Positions 26,606 through 34,859 of a DNA stretch of 64,000 bases are shown here, piece by piece. Every line of letters starts with the position of its first letter. Within the stretch, counting starts at the first letter, position 1. The notes under the pieces were generated by a model that worked only from the letters and a program-made list of their open reading frames with translations, was not told where the DNA came from and did no database searches. The position numbers and the translations under genes are program-made. Where the stretch lies: assembly GCF_900119075.1 (NCBI RefSeq), contig NZ_FPIP01000009.1:124001-188000 (forward strand). The letters run 5' to 3'. The DNA is from Ruminococcus flavefaciens. GTDB taxonomy: Bacteria > Bacillota > Clostridia > Oscillospirales > Ruminococcaceae.

Positions 26606-27615
26606 TTGTCCCCCCTTATGTATGCAGCCAAAAGCTTTGCGGTCTGCTCCACGTCTGTAAGGTCTATGACCTCAACGGGAGTGTGCATATTGCGGAGAGG
26701 TATGGAAACTGTGCAGGCTTTGGCGCCGCAGCGGTTCACGGAGAATCTGTCCGCATTTGTGCCTGTAAGTCCGCTCATTACCTCGATCTGATAGGGGATA
26801 TCAGCAGATTTTGCAGTATTTATAAGTTCTTCGCTTATTTCTCTTGAAAGTGAGGGCGAAATGCCTATCATAGGACCTTTTCCCAGATAGCCGCACTTGC
26901 TTTCCTCCTCGCCAATGGCGTATGCGAAGCTTACGTCCACCGCAAGAGCAATATCAGGATTTATCTCAAAAGCGCCGATTTTTGCGCCGCGCTCGCCAAC
27001 TTCCTCCTGAGTGGAGAAGAGGACTGTCACATTATACGCAAGGTCGCTGTCCTTGAGAAGCTCCAGTGCATAGAGGATAGAAGCAACTCCGCAGCGGTCG
27101 TCAAGAGCGCCGCCTGTGATACGGCTGCCGATCAGGTCACGGCAGGTCACGTCAAAGGTGACGGAGTCCCCGAGAGAGACCAGCTTTTCAAGCTCTTCCT
27201 TTGTAAGTCCCGTATCTATGGCAACGTCGTCCATTTCGAGGACTTCGCTGCTGCCGCTGGTAAGGTGAGGGGGTACAGAGCATATAACTCCCTTGATATC
27301 GCGGCTTCCGTGTACAACTACGGGCTGAGCGGGGAGCAGTCTGCGGTCAATGCCGCCGATGTTGCCTACTTTGATGAATCCGTCGTCTGTGATATAGGTC
27401 ACAGCGAAGCCTATCTGGTCTATATGAGCGTCAAGGAGCAGAGAGGGGAGACCTTCCCTGTGAACGCCGAATTTGCCTGTAACATTGCCGTTTATTATTT
27501 CTGCGTCGGGACAGTATTCACGGAGCATTCCGAGAGCAAGCTGTGCAGCCTTGCTTTCGCTGCCCGAAGTGCTTGATATTTCAGAGAGAGAAACGACAGT
27601 TGATCTGATATCCAT
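26602..27615 (-). CDS. M42-family aminopeptidase (paralogue 1)
   Basis: A 337-residue M42 peptidase, paralogous to the next gene, with LDAHIDQIGFAV near 60-71, GALDDRCGVASI near 166-177, STQEEVGERGA near 198-208 and PLRNMHTPVEV near 310. It heads a coupled M42-M42-GNAT operon. Two different subunits encoded side by side could form hetero-oligomers, as known for some TET peptidases. AAGGAAATTCCAC precedes the ATG. Confidence 0.92.
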   Translation of the reverse strand: MDIRSTVVSLSEISSTSGSESKAAQLALGMLREYCPDAEIINGNVTGKFGVHREGLPSLLLDAHIDQIGFAVTYITDDGFIKVGNIGGIDRRLLPAQPVVVHGSRDIKGVICSVPPHLTSGSSEVLEMDDVAIDTGLTKEELEKLVSLGDSVTFDVTCRDLIGSRITGGALDDRCGVASILYALELLKDSDLAYNVTVLFSTQEEVGERGAKIGAFEINPDIALAVDVSFAYAIGEEESKCGYLGKGPMIGISPSLSREISEELINTAKSADIPYQIEVMSGLTGTNADRFSVNRCGAKACTVSIPLRNMHTPVEVIDLTDVEQTAKLLAAYIRGDK

Positions 27616-27649
27616 GTGGAATTTCCTTTCATAAAAGTATCAATATACA

Positions 27650-27678
27650 TTATAACAGAGTTTTGGAGTTTTTTCAAT
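27650..27678 (-). promoter_or_regulatory. Sigma-A promoter of M42 operon
   Basis: Minus strand TTGAAA (27678-27673), 17 bases, TATAAT (27655-27650), 34 bases before the first M42 start. Confidence 0.8.
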
Positions 27679-27734
27679 AGTTTTTTAGCTCTGAGAGCTG
27701 AGAGTTTATGCTGAATTTCAGTTTGGTATATATG

Positions 27735-27762
27735 CAAAAAGAGCAGCCGCACCAGCGGCTGC
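27735..27762 (-). terminator. Terminator of metal-efflux operon
   Basis: GCAGCCGC and GCGGCTGC with a four-base loop. On the minus strand the stem is followed by TCTTTTTGC, downstream of the P-type ATPase stop. Confidence 0.88.
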
Positions 27763-27777
27763 CTTTTAACGGTGAAA

Positions 27778-29637
27778 CTAATTCTTTTCCTTTATCCTCA
27801 TAGCTCGCATTGCGTTGAGTATGGCTATTACCGAAACTCCCACGTCTGCGAAAACTGCCAGCCACATATTTGCTATGCCGAGAGCTCCCAGCAGGAGCAC
27901 GATGAACTTTACTCCGAGAGCAAAAATGATATTCTGGTATACTATTTTCAGCGTTCCCTTGGAGATATCCATAGCGAGAGCTATTTTTTCGGGATCGTCG
28001 TCCATGAGAACGATGTCTGCGGCTTCTATTGCCGCGTCAGAGCCCAGAGAGCCCATTGCAATGCCCACATCTGCCCTTGAGAGCACAGGTGCGTCGTTTA
28101 TGCCGTCGCCTACGAATACAAGGCTTCCCTTGGGGGACTTTTCTTCAAGGAGCTGTTCTACCTTTTCAACCTTGTCCGCAGGCAGGAGCTCGCTGTAAGC
28201 CTTGTCGAGACCGAGCTCCTTCATAGCCGCGTCTGCCGCCGATGAGGAATCTCCCGTAAGCATTACAGTCTGCTTTACGCCTCTTGCTTTCAGGCGTTTT
28301 ATGGCGCTTTGTGCAGACTCCTTTACCTTGTCGGCTATAACGATGTGACCTGAGTACTGTCCGTTGTCGGAGATGTGCACCATAGTGCCTGCCTTGTCGC
28401 AGTGGACTATCTCTACGCCCATTTTGTCCATGAGCTTGGAGTTGCCTGCACATATCTCATGGTCGTCGATGACTGCCTTTATGCCGTGACCTGATATCTC
28501 CTCGTTGGAGCTTATCCTGTTTCTGTCGGTCTCCCTGCCGTATTTCGAGGATATTGAGTGAGCGATAGGGTGGTCGGAGTAGCTTTCCGCATATGCCGCA
28601 AGCTCAAGGAGTTTATCCTCGTCTATACCGTGGGGGTGTATCTCGTCTACCTCGAAAACTCCCTTTGTGAGAGTTCCCGTCTTGTCAAAGACTATTATCT
28701 CCGCATTTGCAAGGACTTCAAGGAAGTTGCCGCCCTTTATGAGTATGCCCTTTTTGCTTGCTCCGCCTATGCCGCCGAAGAAGCTGAGGGGAACGGATAT
28801 CACCAGCGCACAGGGGCAGGAGATAACAAGGAAGATGAGCGCTCTGTGTATCCACATCGCCCAGTTGCCGCCTGTGACAAGGGGCGGGATAAGTGCAAGA
28901 AGAAGTGCGGATATTACTACGGCAGGAGTGTAATACTTGGCGAATTTTGTGATGAAATTCTCTGCTTTTGCCTTTTTTGAAGCCGAATTTTCAACGAGGT
29001 CAAGTATTTTTGCAACGGTGGAGTCCTCGTATTCCTTGGTGACTTCGACTTTAAGCACACCGCTCTGATTTATACAGCCGCTTATTACGCTGTCGCCGAC
29101 TCTGACGGTGCGAGGAACGCTTTCGCCTGTAAGTGCGGAGGTATCCACTGAGGAAGTACCGTCGGTCACTATGCCGTCAAGAGGTATCCTCTCGCCTGGC
29201 TTTACGACGATGAGCTGTCCCTGCTCTATTTCCTCGGGATCAGCCTCGACTAATTTGCCGTCCACTTCGATATTGGCGTGGTCGGGACGTATATCCATGA
29301 GAGATGCGATGTTTTTTCGGGACTTTCCAACTGCAACGCTCTGGAAAAGCTCGCCTATCTGATAGAAAAGCATTACCGCAGTAGCTTCGGGGTATTCCTT
29401 TACCGCAAGAGCTCCGACAGTTGCCACAGCCATAAGGAAATTCTCGTCGAAGACCTGACCGTTTTTGATATTGCGTATGGCTTTCCACAGTACGTCCCAG
29501 CCTATGATACCGTAGGGAACAAGAAATGCCGCAAGCCTTAAAAGGCTTTTTTCTTCAAGGGGCAGCAATGCGGCGATTATCAGGAGAATACCTGCCGAGA
29601 TTATCCTTATCAGTATGTTTTTCTGCTTTTTGCTCAT
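27778..29637 (-). CDS. Zn/Cd/Pb-exporting P1B-type ATPase
   Basis: A 619-residue heavy-metal ATPase. It has TGES near 170-173, the metal-binding CPC at 274-276 in the membrane, DKTGT with the phosphorylated Asp318, the HP dipeptide at 356, and GDGINDAP in the P-domain. The C-terminal DVGVSVIAILNAMRAMR segment has the helix-8 Asp typical of the P1B-2 (ZntA/CadA) zinc and cadmium group. The usual N-terminal HMA domain is missing and is encoded separately by the preceding gene. Encoded with an ArsR-type regulator, it should export Zn, Cd or Pb. Confidence 0.93.
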   Translation of the reverse strand: MSKKQKNILIRIISAGILLIIAALLPLEEKSLLRLAAFLVPYGIIGWDVLWKAIRNIKNGQVFDENFLMAVATVGALAVKEYPEATAVMLFYQIGELFQSVAVGKSRKNIASLMDIRPDHANIEVDGKLVEADPEEIEQGQLIVVKPGERIPLDGIVTDGTSSVDTSALTGESVPRTVRVGDSVISGCINQSGVLKVEVTKEYEDSTVAKILDLVENSASKKAKAENFITKFAKYYTPAVVISALLLALIPPLVTGGNWAMWIHRALIFLVISCPCALVISVPLSFFGGIGGASKKGILIKGGNFLEVLANAEIIVFDKTGTLTKGVFEVDEIHPHGIDEDKLLELAAYAESYSDHPIAHSISSKYGRETDRNRISSNEEISGHGIKAVIDDHEICAGNSKLMDKMGVEIVHCDKAGTMVHISDNGQYSGHIVIADKVKESAQSAIKRLKARGVKQTVMLTGDSSSAADAAMKELGLDKAYSELLPADKVEKVEQLLEEKSPKGSLVFVGDGINDAPVLSRADVGIAMGSLGSDAAIEAADIVLMDDDPEKIALAMDISKGTLKIVYQNIIFALGVKFIVLLLGALGIANMWLAVFADVGVSVIAILNAMRAMRIKEKN

Positions 29638-29642
29638 AGCTT

Positions 29643-29867
29643 TTATTTCAGAACTATCTCGCAGTCGGGCTCTACCTTTTTGCAGAGCTTGACTACCTTT
29701 TTCATGAGCTCGTCAAAATCAGTGCCGTCGGGAGCCTTGATAGTCATTTTCTGCGTCATGAAGCTGACAACTGCGTCCTCTACCTCGGGGAGGTCCTTTA
29801 TAGCGTTTTCCATTTTTGCTGCACAGTTAGCGCAGTCCAGATCGATAAGCTTGAATACCTTTTTCAT
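29643..29867 (-). CDS. Free-standing HMA metal-binding protein
   Basis: A 74-residue heavy-metal-associated domain (ferredoxin-like fold) with the metal motif DCANCAAKM at residues 9-17. It is the detached N-terminal domain of the ATPase encoded 5 bases downstream, or a small metal chaperone for it. AAGGATAATTATT precedes the ATG. Confidence 0.9.
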   Translation of the reverse strand: MKKVFKLIDLDCANCAAKMENAIKDLPEVEDAVVSFMTQKMTIKAPDGTDFDELMKKVVKLCKKVEPDCEIVLK

Positions 29868-29894
29868 AATAATTATCCTTTCGTTATATAAAAT

Positions 29895-30251
29895 TTATTC
29901 CATTATATGTTCCATACCCATGCCGAGTATATGCCTTACGTGTTCATCTGCAAGGGAATAGAATATGGTCTTGCCGTCCCTGCGTGCTCTTACCAGCTTG
30001 TTGTTTTTGAGCACTCTCAGCTGATGTGAACAGGCTGTGGGGGTGAGGGTGAGAAACTGGGCAAGGTCGCTTACGCAGAGCTCCTCGGATTCAAGCAGGG
30101 CATACAGTATCCGTATCCTTGTGCTGTCGCCGAAGACCTTGAAAAGCTCCGCAAGGTCGTAAAGCTTTTCATCGGCAGGCATTTCCTCGCTCAGCTTTTT
30201 GGCTTTTTCATCTGTAATAGCATAATATTTCATATCCGTTTTTTCTGTCAC
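29895..30251 (-). CDS. ArsR/SmtB-family metal sensor repressor
   Basis: A 118-residue winged-helix repressor. The recognition helix region is LCVSDLAQFLTLTPTACSHQLRVL. The C-terminus carries Asp102, His104, His115 and Glu118 in exact DxH-x10-HxxE spacing, the alpha-5 site of zinc-sensing SmtB/CzrA-type members. The alpha-3 motif has ELCVSD and lacks the second Cys of CadC-type ELCVCD, so zinc is the likelier signal. The GTG at 30251 is chosen because AGGAAGTGCAAAT precedes it. A longer frame would run into the operator. It heads the ArsR-HMA-ATPase operon and probably represses it. Confidence 0.9.
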   Translation of the reverse strand: MTEKTDMKYYAITDEKAKKLSEEMPADEKLYDLAELFKVFGDSTRIRILYALLESEELCVSDLAQFLTLTPTACSHQLRVLKNNKLVRARRDGKTIFYSLADEHVRHILGMGMEHIME

Positions 30252-30296
30252 ATTTGCACTTCCTTTCTGATAATTCACTCCAAACGATTGAACACT

Positions 30297-30310
30297 TGAA
30301 TATCTATTCA
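30297..30310. promoter_or_regulatory. Probable ArsR operator
   Basis: TGAATATCTATTCA is a perfect 6-2-6 palindrome of the kind bound by ArsR/SmtB repressors. It lies just downstream of the -10 box of the arsR operon promoter. Confidence 0.75.
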
Positions 30311-30311
30311 T

Positions 30312-30340
30312 ATATTAGCATATATTTTCCTGCTTGTCAA
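30312..30340 (-). promoter_or_regulatory. Sigma-A promoter of metal-efflux operon
   Basis: Minus strand TTGACA (30340-30335), 17 bases, TAATAT (30317-30312). The operator palindrome follows after one base, so bound repressor would block initiation. Confidence 0.85.
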
Positions 30341-30370
30341 GGGGTATTTTATTTTTTTATGATATATTTG

Positions 30371-30667
30371 AAATTTAGAACTGAGAGTTAAGAATGTAGG
30401 GACTGGCGTCCTCGACAGCCCTTTAGGAGACGCCCTCTCTTGCAGGGCGTCTCCTCTAAAAAAACAGTCCGCTGGACTGTTTTTTTATTCACCTCTTGCG
30501 GAGCGCCTTCGATTCTTGGGCGCTGCCCAAACCTGCCAGAGGCTCTGCCTCTGGACACCGCCTAAGGAACACGTCCCTTAGGAATCCCGTTCAGGTTGTC
30601 ATGAAGTAGTTTGGGTACCGATTTTTCTACTCACTAATCACTGACCACTAAGCACTAAAAACTCCGC
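30371..30667 (+). repeat. Structured multi-hairpin repeat element (copy A)
   Basis: AACTGAG AGTTAAG heptamers lead into a GTAGGGACTGGCGTCC palindrome. Next come GACGCCCTC..GCAGGGCGTC, ACAGTCC-GCT-GGACTGT inside A and T runs, the shared word TGCGGAGCGCCTTCG at 30496-30510, AGAGGCTCTGCCTCT at 30539-30553, and AGGAATCCCGTTCAGG. The stretch ends in inverted CACTAAT CACTGAC CACTAAG CACTAAA heptamers. The middle part is homologous to 49180-49420. No coding frame is supported in this 420-base gap. Confidence 0.75.
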
Positions 30668-30734
30668 AGCGCATATAATAAAATGTACCGCAATATTGCT
30701 GGCTGCGCAGTCTGAGCAGTCAGGGGTGATACTT

Positions 30735-30971
30735 TTGACGAAATGTATACTGGATATGCCGTCCTACACATACGCTGTCAAGGGACAGCGCCTGCTGAGA
30801 CAGCGCGGTTATCCCTGTGCTATAAAACGGCGCAGCAAGGACAGCGAAAACGGCTGCGGCTATTCGCTGTACGTGGGAGACCGCTGCGGCAGGGCAGCAG
30901 AGATACTCGACAGCTATTCCGTGCCCTATACCATAAGAAGGGACGGTGCTGACGATGATGATAAACTTTGA
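30735..30971 (+). CDS. DUF3343 (putative Se/S carrier-like) protein
   Basis: A 78-residue protein matching the DUF3343 pattern (PF11823, sometimes called Se/S carrier-like): it has a short strand with a Cys (TKCILDMPSYTYAVKGQRLL), CAIKRR, and the conserved GCGYSLYV segment near residue 40. The TTG at 30735 is chosen because AGGGGTGAT lies 5 bases upstream. No ATG serves. Its end overlaps the start of the cysteine-desulfurase-like gene, a pairing common for this family, so it may accept or pass on persulfide sulfur or selenium. Direct evidence is lacking. Confidence 0.75.
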   Translation: MTKCILDMPSYTYAVKGQRLLRQRGYPCAIKRRSKDSENGCGYSLYVGDRCGRAAEILDSYSVPYTIRRDGADDDDKL

Positions 30972-32094
30972 CAACGCCGCCACCACCTACCCAAAGCCGC
31001 TGAGCGTGAGAAAGGCGGCTGCCGACGCCATAATGAGCTTCGGCGGTAATGCAGGCAGAGGCGGACATCAGCTCGCCATGCGGACCTCCGAGGCATACTA
31101 CAATGCCCGTGAAACAGCAGCGGAATTCTTCGGGGCAGAGCCCGAGAACACCGTTTTTACCCTAAACTGCACCTATGCGCTGAATATGGCTATACAGGGC
31201 GTTATGTCACAGGGCGGACATCTTATAATCAGCAGTATGGAGCATAACTCAGCGGCTCGTCCTGCCGTGGCTCTTGCGCTGAAAAAGCAGATAACTCTAT
31301 CCGTAGCCGAGGTCTATCCCGACAAGGAGCAAACGATTGAGAGCTTCCGCAGGCTTATCCGAAGCGATACCAAGGCTGTGGTCTGTACTCTTGCAAGCAA
31401 CGTCACGGGACAGCTCCTGCCGTACCGTGAGATAGGGGAGCTCTGCCGTCAGCGCGGAGTCTGCTTTATCGCGGACGGAGCGCAGGCTTGCGGCATTTAC
31501 GATATAAAGCTGTCTGACGGCATAAATATACTCTGTACCGCTGGGCACAAGGGACTCTATGGCATAACAGGCACGGGACTTCTCATCACAGACGGGAAAT
31601 ACCCTATAGCTCCCATAATACAGGGCGGCACGGGCAGTGAGTCCCTCAGCCTTTTTCAGCCGACTATTCTTCCCGACAGCCTTGAAAGCGGAACTCCCAA
31701 TATCATAGGAGCAGTCACGGCAGGCGAGGGGATACGCTTCATAAAGGGGCGCGGTATCGACAATATCCGTGCCCATGAGGAACGGCTCTGCCGCAGGTTC
31801 ATCTCGGAGCTTAGCCCTGTAGAGGGTATCACGATCTATCGTGACGAGGGGGCGGAGTACGTACCCATAGTGTCCTTCAATGCCTATGGTATGGGCTCTG
31901 AAGAAGCCGCGGCGATACTTGGTGAAAAGGGCTTTTGTCTCCGTGCAGGCTACCACTGTGCGGCTCTTGCCCACGCCACACTGGGCACCAAAGGCGGAAC
32001 TGTCCGCTTTGCTCCCTCGGTGTTCAATACCGAAGCAGAGGTGCTAAAACTTGTATATTATGTTAAGATATTGAAAAATTTACAAAATTCTTAA
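30955..32094 (+). CDS. Cysteine desulfurase-like aminotransferase class V
   Basis: A 379-residue PLP enzyme of the TIGR01977-type cysteine desulfurase group. It begins INFDNAATTYPKPLSV, carries the PLP lysine in TAGHKGLYG near residue 195, and the catalytic Cys in RAGYHCAALAH near 327-337. The reaction would be release of sulfur (or selenium) from cysteine as enzyme persulfide. The ATG at 30955 overlaps the DUF3343 gene. GTG at 30946 and ATG at 30958 are alternatives. No isc, suf, tRNA-thiolation or selenophosphate genes lie nearby, so the sulfur acceptor is probably the DUF3343 protein. Confidence 0.88.
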   Translation: MMINFDNAATTYPKPLSVRKAAADAIMSFGGNAGRGGHQLAMRTSEAYYNARETAAEFFGAEPENTVFTLNCTYALNMAIQGVMSQGGHLIISSMEHNSAARPAVALALKKQITLSVAEVYPDKEQTIESFRRLIRSDTKAVVCTLASNVTGQLLPYREIGELCRQRGVCFIADGAQACGIYDIKLSDGINILCTAGHKGLYGITGTGLLITDGKYPIAPIIQGGTGSESLSLFQPTILPDSLESGTPNIIGAVTAGEGIRFIKGRGIDNIRAHEERLCRRFISELSPVEGITIYRDEGAEYVPIVSFNAYGMGSEEAAAILGEKGFCLRAGYHCAALAHATLGTKGGTVRFAPSVFNTEAEVLKLVYYVKILKNLQNS

Positions 32095-32101
32095 AAAACT
32101 A

Positions 32102-32129
32102 TTGAAATTATCTGAATTTGTGGTACAAT
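32102..32129 (+). promoter_or_regulatory. Promoter of cdaA-cdaR
   Basis: TTGAAA at 32102, 16 bases, TACAAT at 32124. It begins 8 bases after the desulfurase-like stop codon and gives a leader of about 110 bases. Confidence 0.7.
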
Positions 32130-32156
32130 ATTAATATGCAGTATTGTGCAGTCAGC

Positions 32157-32178
32157 TATGAGGACGCGAGTCCTCATA
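32157..32178 (+). promoter_or_regulatory. GNRA-capped hairpin in cdaA leader
   Basis: TATGAGGAC and GTCCTCATA pair perfectly (9 bp) around a GCGA tetraloop in the cdaA 5' leader. No T-run follows, so it is not a terminator. It could stabilise the mRNA or bind a protein. Confidence 0.6.
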
Positions 32179-32243
32179 CTTACATAGATAAACTATAAGA
32201 TAAATATGTGTAATTAAACGCAAATCCCCGGGGGGGTGTATAG

Positions 32244-33155
32244 ATGTCCATCTTTTTTCAAAATAAGTTCTTCAAGTCGTCGCCGCAGGAGATACTGGAC
32301 GCTTTTCTCAGCGTTATCAGTACCTTCAAGTTTACCGACGTTATCGACGTAGTTATCCTTACATACGTTATTTACCTGCTTCTCAAGCTTATCCGCGAGA
32401 CTCGCGCAGGACAGCTCGTAAAGGGTATCATGCTTCTCGTTGCAGGCTATTTCATAAGTATAGCCCTTGAGCTCAAGGTAGTCAGCTATCTGCTGGAAAA
32501 AACTCTCAGCATGGGCGTCCTTGCAATGATAGTCCTCTTCCAGCCTGAGCTGAGAAGAGCTCTCGAAAAAGCAGGACGAACCAAGTTCGGAATAAGGCTG
32601 TTCGGTCTCGGACAGGACAACGACGAGATGAAGCAGCGCTGGAATCCTGCTATCGAGGCTATCTGCGATTCATGCGTTGAGCTGTCGGCGACCTTCACGG
32701 GCGCTCTCATAGTAGTTGAGCGTCAGGTAAGACTTGGCGAACAGATAGAAACAGGCACTATCCTCAACGCCACACCCAGCAAAGAGGTGTTCGGCAATAT
32801 ATTCTATCCGAAAACACCGCTCCATGACGGAGCTGTCATCATGCGCGACGGTATTATCCTTGCGGCAGCCTGCTTCCTCCCGAAGCCTGCCAAGGACGCT
32901 CTCATCAACAAGAAGCTGGGCTCGCGCCACAGAGCCGCTATTGGTATGAGCGAGAATTCCGACGCTATTGTTATCGTTGTTTCGGAGGAAACAGGACAGA
33001 TATCCGTAGCTCTCAACGGCAATCTTACCAGAGATTATACCCGTGACAAGCTGAAGGCTCTCCTCGAGGAGCAGCTTTTCAAGGATAAGACGGAAATATC
33101 TATCGGCAAAAAGAAGCTTTTTTCTTCGCGCTCCGAAAGGAGGAAGAAAAAATGA
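32244..33155 (+). CDS. cdaA: Diadenylate cyclase
   Basis: CdaA makes cyclic di-AMP from two ATP and controls potassium, osmotic and cell-wall balance. The 303-residue protein has a short N-terminal segment, three membrane helices at about 33-100, and the DAC domain with DGA at 195-197 and RHR at 228-230. The end of the gene overlaps cdaR by 4 bases, the usual cdaA-cdaR pair. The common third gene, glmM, is absent here. The ATG is preceded by a G-rich GGGGGGGTGTATAG site. Confidence 0.96.
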   Translation: MSIFFQNKFFKSSPQEILDAFLSVISTFKFTDVIDVVILTYVIYLLLKLIRETRAGQLVKGIMLLVAGYFISIALELKVVSYLLEKTLSMGVLAMIVLFQPELRRALEKAGRTKFGIRLFGLGQDNDEMKQRWNPAIEAICDSCVELSATFTGALIVVERQVRLGEQIETGTILNATPSKEVFGNIFYPKTPLHDGAVIMRDGIILAAACFLPKPAKDALINKKLGSRHRAAIGMSENSDAIVIVVSEETGQISVALNGNLTRDYTRDKLKALLEEQLFKDKTEISIGKKKLFSSRSERRKKK

Positions 33156-34501
33156 ATGAAAACAGAAAACGCGGCATAAACGAGACCACAAACAACGCTA
33201 CACTGCTGCTTATCGCTATAATTTGCGCTGTTGCGGCGTGGTTCATCGTAGCTATGACCATATATCCTTCGGAATCCAAGACTATCACCGATATCCCGTT
33301 GATAATGGATATTACAGGTACTTCTGCCGCAGAAAACGGCCTTTCCATTACCAACAGGAACGTTGAAAAGGTAACTGTAAGCTTTGATTGCAGCCGTACC
33401 AACTACAACCGTATAAACGCTGACGACATCAGAGCCTATGTGAATTTCGACAATATCACAACAGAGGGCAAAAAGACTCTCACTATTCAGGTGGATTCCG
33501 ACAACGGCGTGGAGCTCACAAACCTCAAGGTCTATCCCGAGACTGTTGAAGTTGAGCTGTACAAATTTGAGATAAAGACCATAAACGTCAAGCCGAAGCT
33601 GACCAATGTTACCCTTGCAGAGGGTAAGGTATTCGGTGATATAAAGTGCCAGCCTGAGGAGATAACCATTACAGGTCCGTCCTCAAAGCTCGCTCAGATA
33701 GCCGAGTGCTATGCGGTATCCGAGAAAACTCTCACTGACCTTGATACAAGCTACAGCGGTCTTAACAGCGACAGGCTGGAGTTTATTGACGCTGAGGGCA
33801 ATCCGCTTATTGATACCCAGTTCATCACCACCGATCCTGCTACTGTAAACATAAGTATGCAGGTACTGACTCAGAAGACATTGCCGTTCAAGGTAAATCT
33901 TAAGCTGCCGCAGAATTCAGACTTTGATAAGGACAGCCTCAAATTCGATATAACTCCTGCCGAGCTCACTATCGCTTCGGGTTCATCAGATGTTACTCTT
34001 ACTGACGATCCTCTGGAGATACCGATCTCGCTGAGTGCTGTTGATATAGGCTTCTCAAAGGATTACAACATTGAGAATATGCTGTCGGCAAAGAATGTTA
34101 TAAATGTATCGGGAATAGAGAATGTTAAGGTAACTCTCAAAGATGAGGGGCTCGCGTCCAAGGAGATAACTCTTGCGGGCGGAAATGTCAAACTTCTCCA
34201 TGTTCCGAGCGACGGATATAATTATTCGATCGAGACTGCGAAGATAACGTTCAAGCTAATAGGACCTGCTGATGTGATAGACGATATCATAGCGGCTGAC
34301 CTTGACGCTACCGTGAACTTCCTCGGTGAGGATACCTCAAAGAATCCTGACCTGTTTGAGTATTATGTTGATGTGTCATGCAGTACGCATAATAATGTAT
34401 GGTGCTTCAATGCGCCAAAGGTCAATATCAGGAAAACTGCCAAGGAGGGCGCTGTAAAGCAGTCGTCTGCGTCGGGAAATACGTCCTCAAAGACAAATTA
34501 A
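33152..34501 (+). CDS. cdaR: CdaA regulator, YbbR-domain protein
   Basis: A 449-residue protein with one N-terminal membrane helix (about 14-37) and an extracellular part of about four YbbR repeats of 80-90 residues (for example VEKVTVSFDCSRTNYNRINADDIRAYV). CdaR binds and modulates CdaA on the outer face of the membrane. The tail is Ser/Lys-rich. The start overlaps cdaA (ATGA). A strong terminator follows. Confidence 0.93.
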   Translation: MNENRKRGINETTNNATLLLIAIICAVAAWFIVAMTIYPSESKTITDIPLIMDITGTSAAENGLSITNRNVEKVTVSFDCSRTNYNRINADDIRAYVNFDNITTEGKKTLTIQVDSDNGVELTNLKVYPETVEVELYKFEIKTINVKPKLTNVTLAEGKVFGDIKCQPEEITITGPSSKLAQIAECYAVSEKTLTDLDTSYSGLNSDRLEFIDAEGNPLIDTQFITTDPATVNISMQVLTQKTLPFKVNLKLPQNSDFDKDSLKFDITPAELTIASGSSDVTLTDDPLEIPISLSAVDIGFSKDYNIENMLSAKNVINVSGIENVKVTLKDEGLASKEITLAGGNVKLLHVPSDGYNYSIETAKITFKLIGPADVIDDIIAADLDATVNFLGEDTSKNPDLFEYYVDVSCSTHNNVWCFNAPKVNIRKTAKEGAVKQSSASGNTSSKTN

Positions 34502-34506
34502 TGCGC

Positions 34507-34541
34507 ATATCCGCTGTACGGAAGTACAGCGGATATTTTTT
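34507..34541 (+). terminator. Terminator of cdaA-cdaR
   Basis: ATATCCGCTGTAC and GTACAGCGGATAT form a 13-bp perfect stem with a GGAA loop, followed by TTTTT. Confidence 0.95.
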
Positions 34542-34859
34542 GTATGATAGCCTTAGTAAACAACTAAATCAACGTATATAGGGGAAAAACTTGCACAATG
34601 TCTTAGAGGCAGCAGCGGCTTACTGCAAAAATTTTATATAAAACTACGAAAAAACGACAAAATCTTGTATTTTTGTGCTTAACATCTTCCAATTTTATAC
34701 AATATATGATATAATTATATTTATGATTTTATGGCTGTATTGTTCATAAATTATGCGAATAAATTACATAAACGCAGAAATACAGTCTATTATGCTTTCC
34801 GAGTCGGCTAAAAAAAGAGGAATGTGAGGCGCGGAAGGTAAATTTTGAAGGAGAAAAAA
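34542..34859 (+). other. AT-rich leader of the VanY gene
   Basis: This 318-base gap has no supported gene. A possible promoter is TTCCAA (34687), 17 bases, TATAAT (34710), with a weak -35. I looked for a cyclic di-AMP (ydaO-type) riboswitch because the next gene is a cell-wall hydrolase but did not see its conserved core. GAAGGAG at 34847 is the ribosome site of the next gene. Confidence 0.5.

Noticed and set aside
34542..34859. Cyclic di-AMP (ydaO-type) riboswitch before the VanY gene
   Set aside because: The position next to cdaA and a wall hydrolase made this attractive, but the conserved riboswitch core could not be found.
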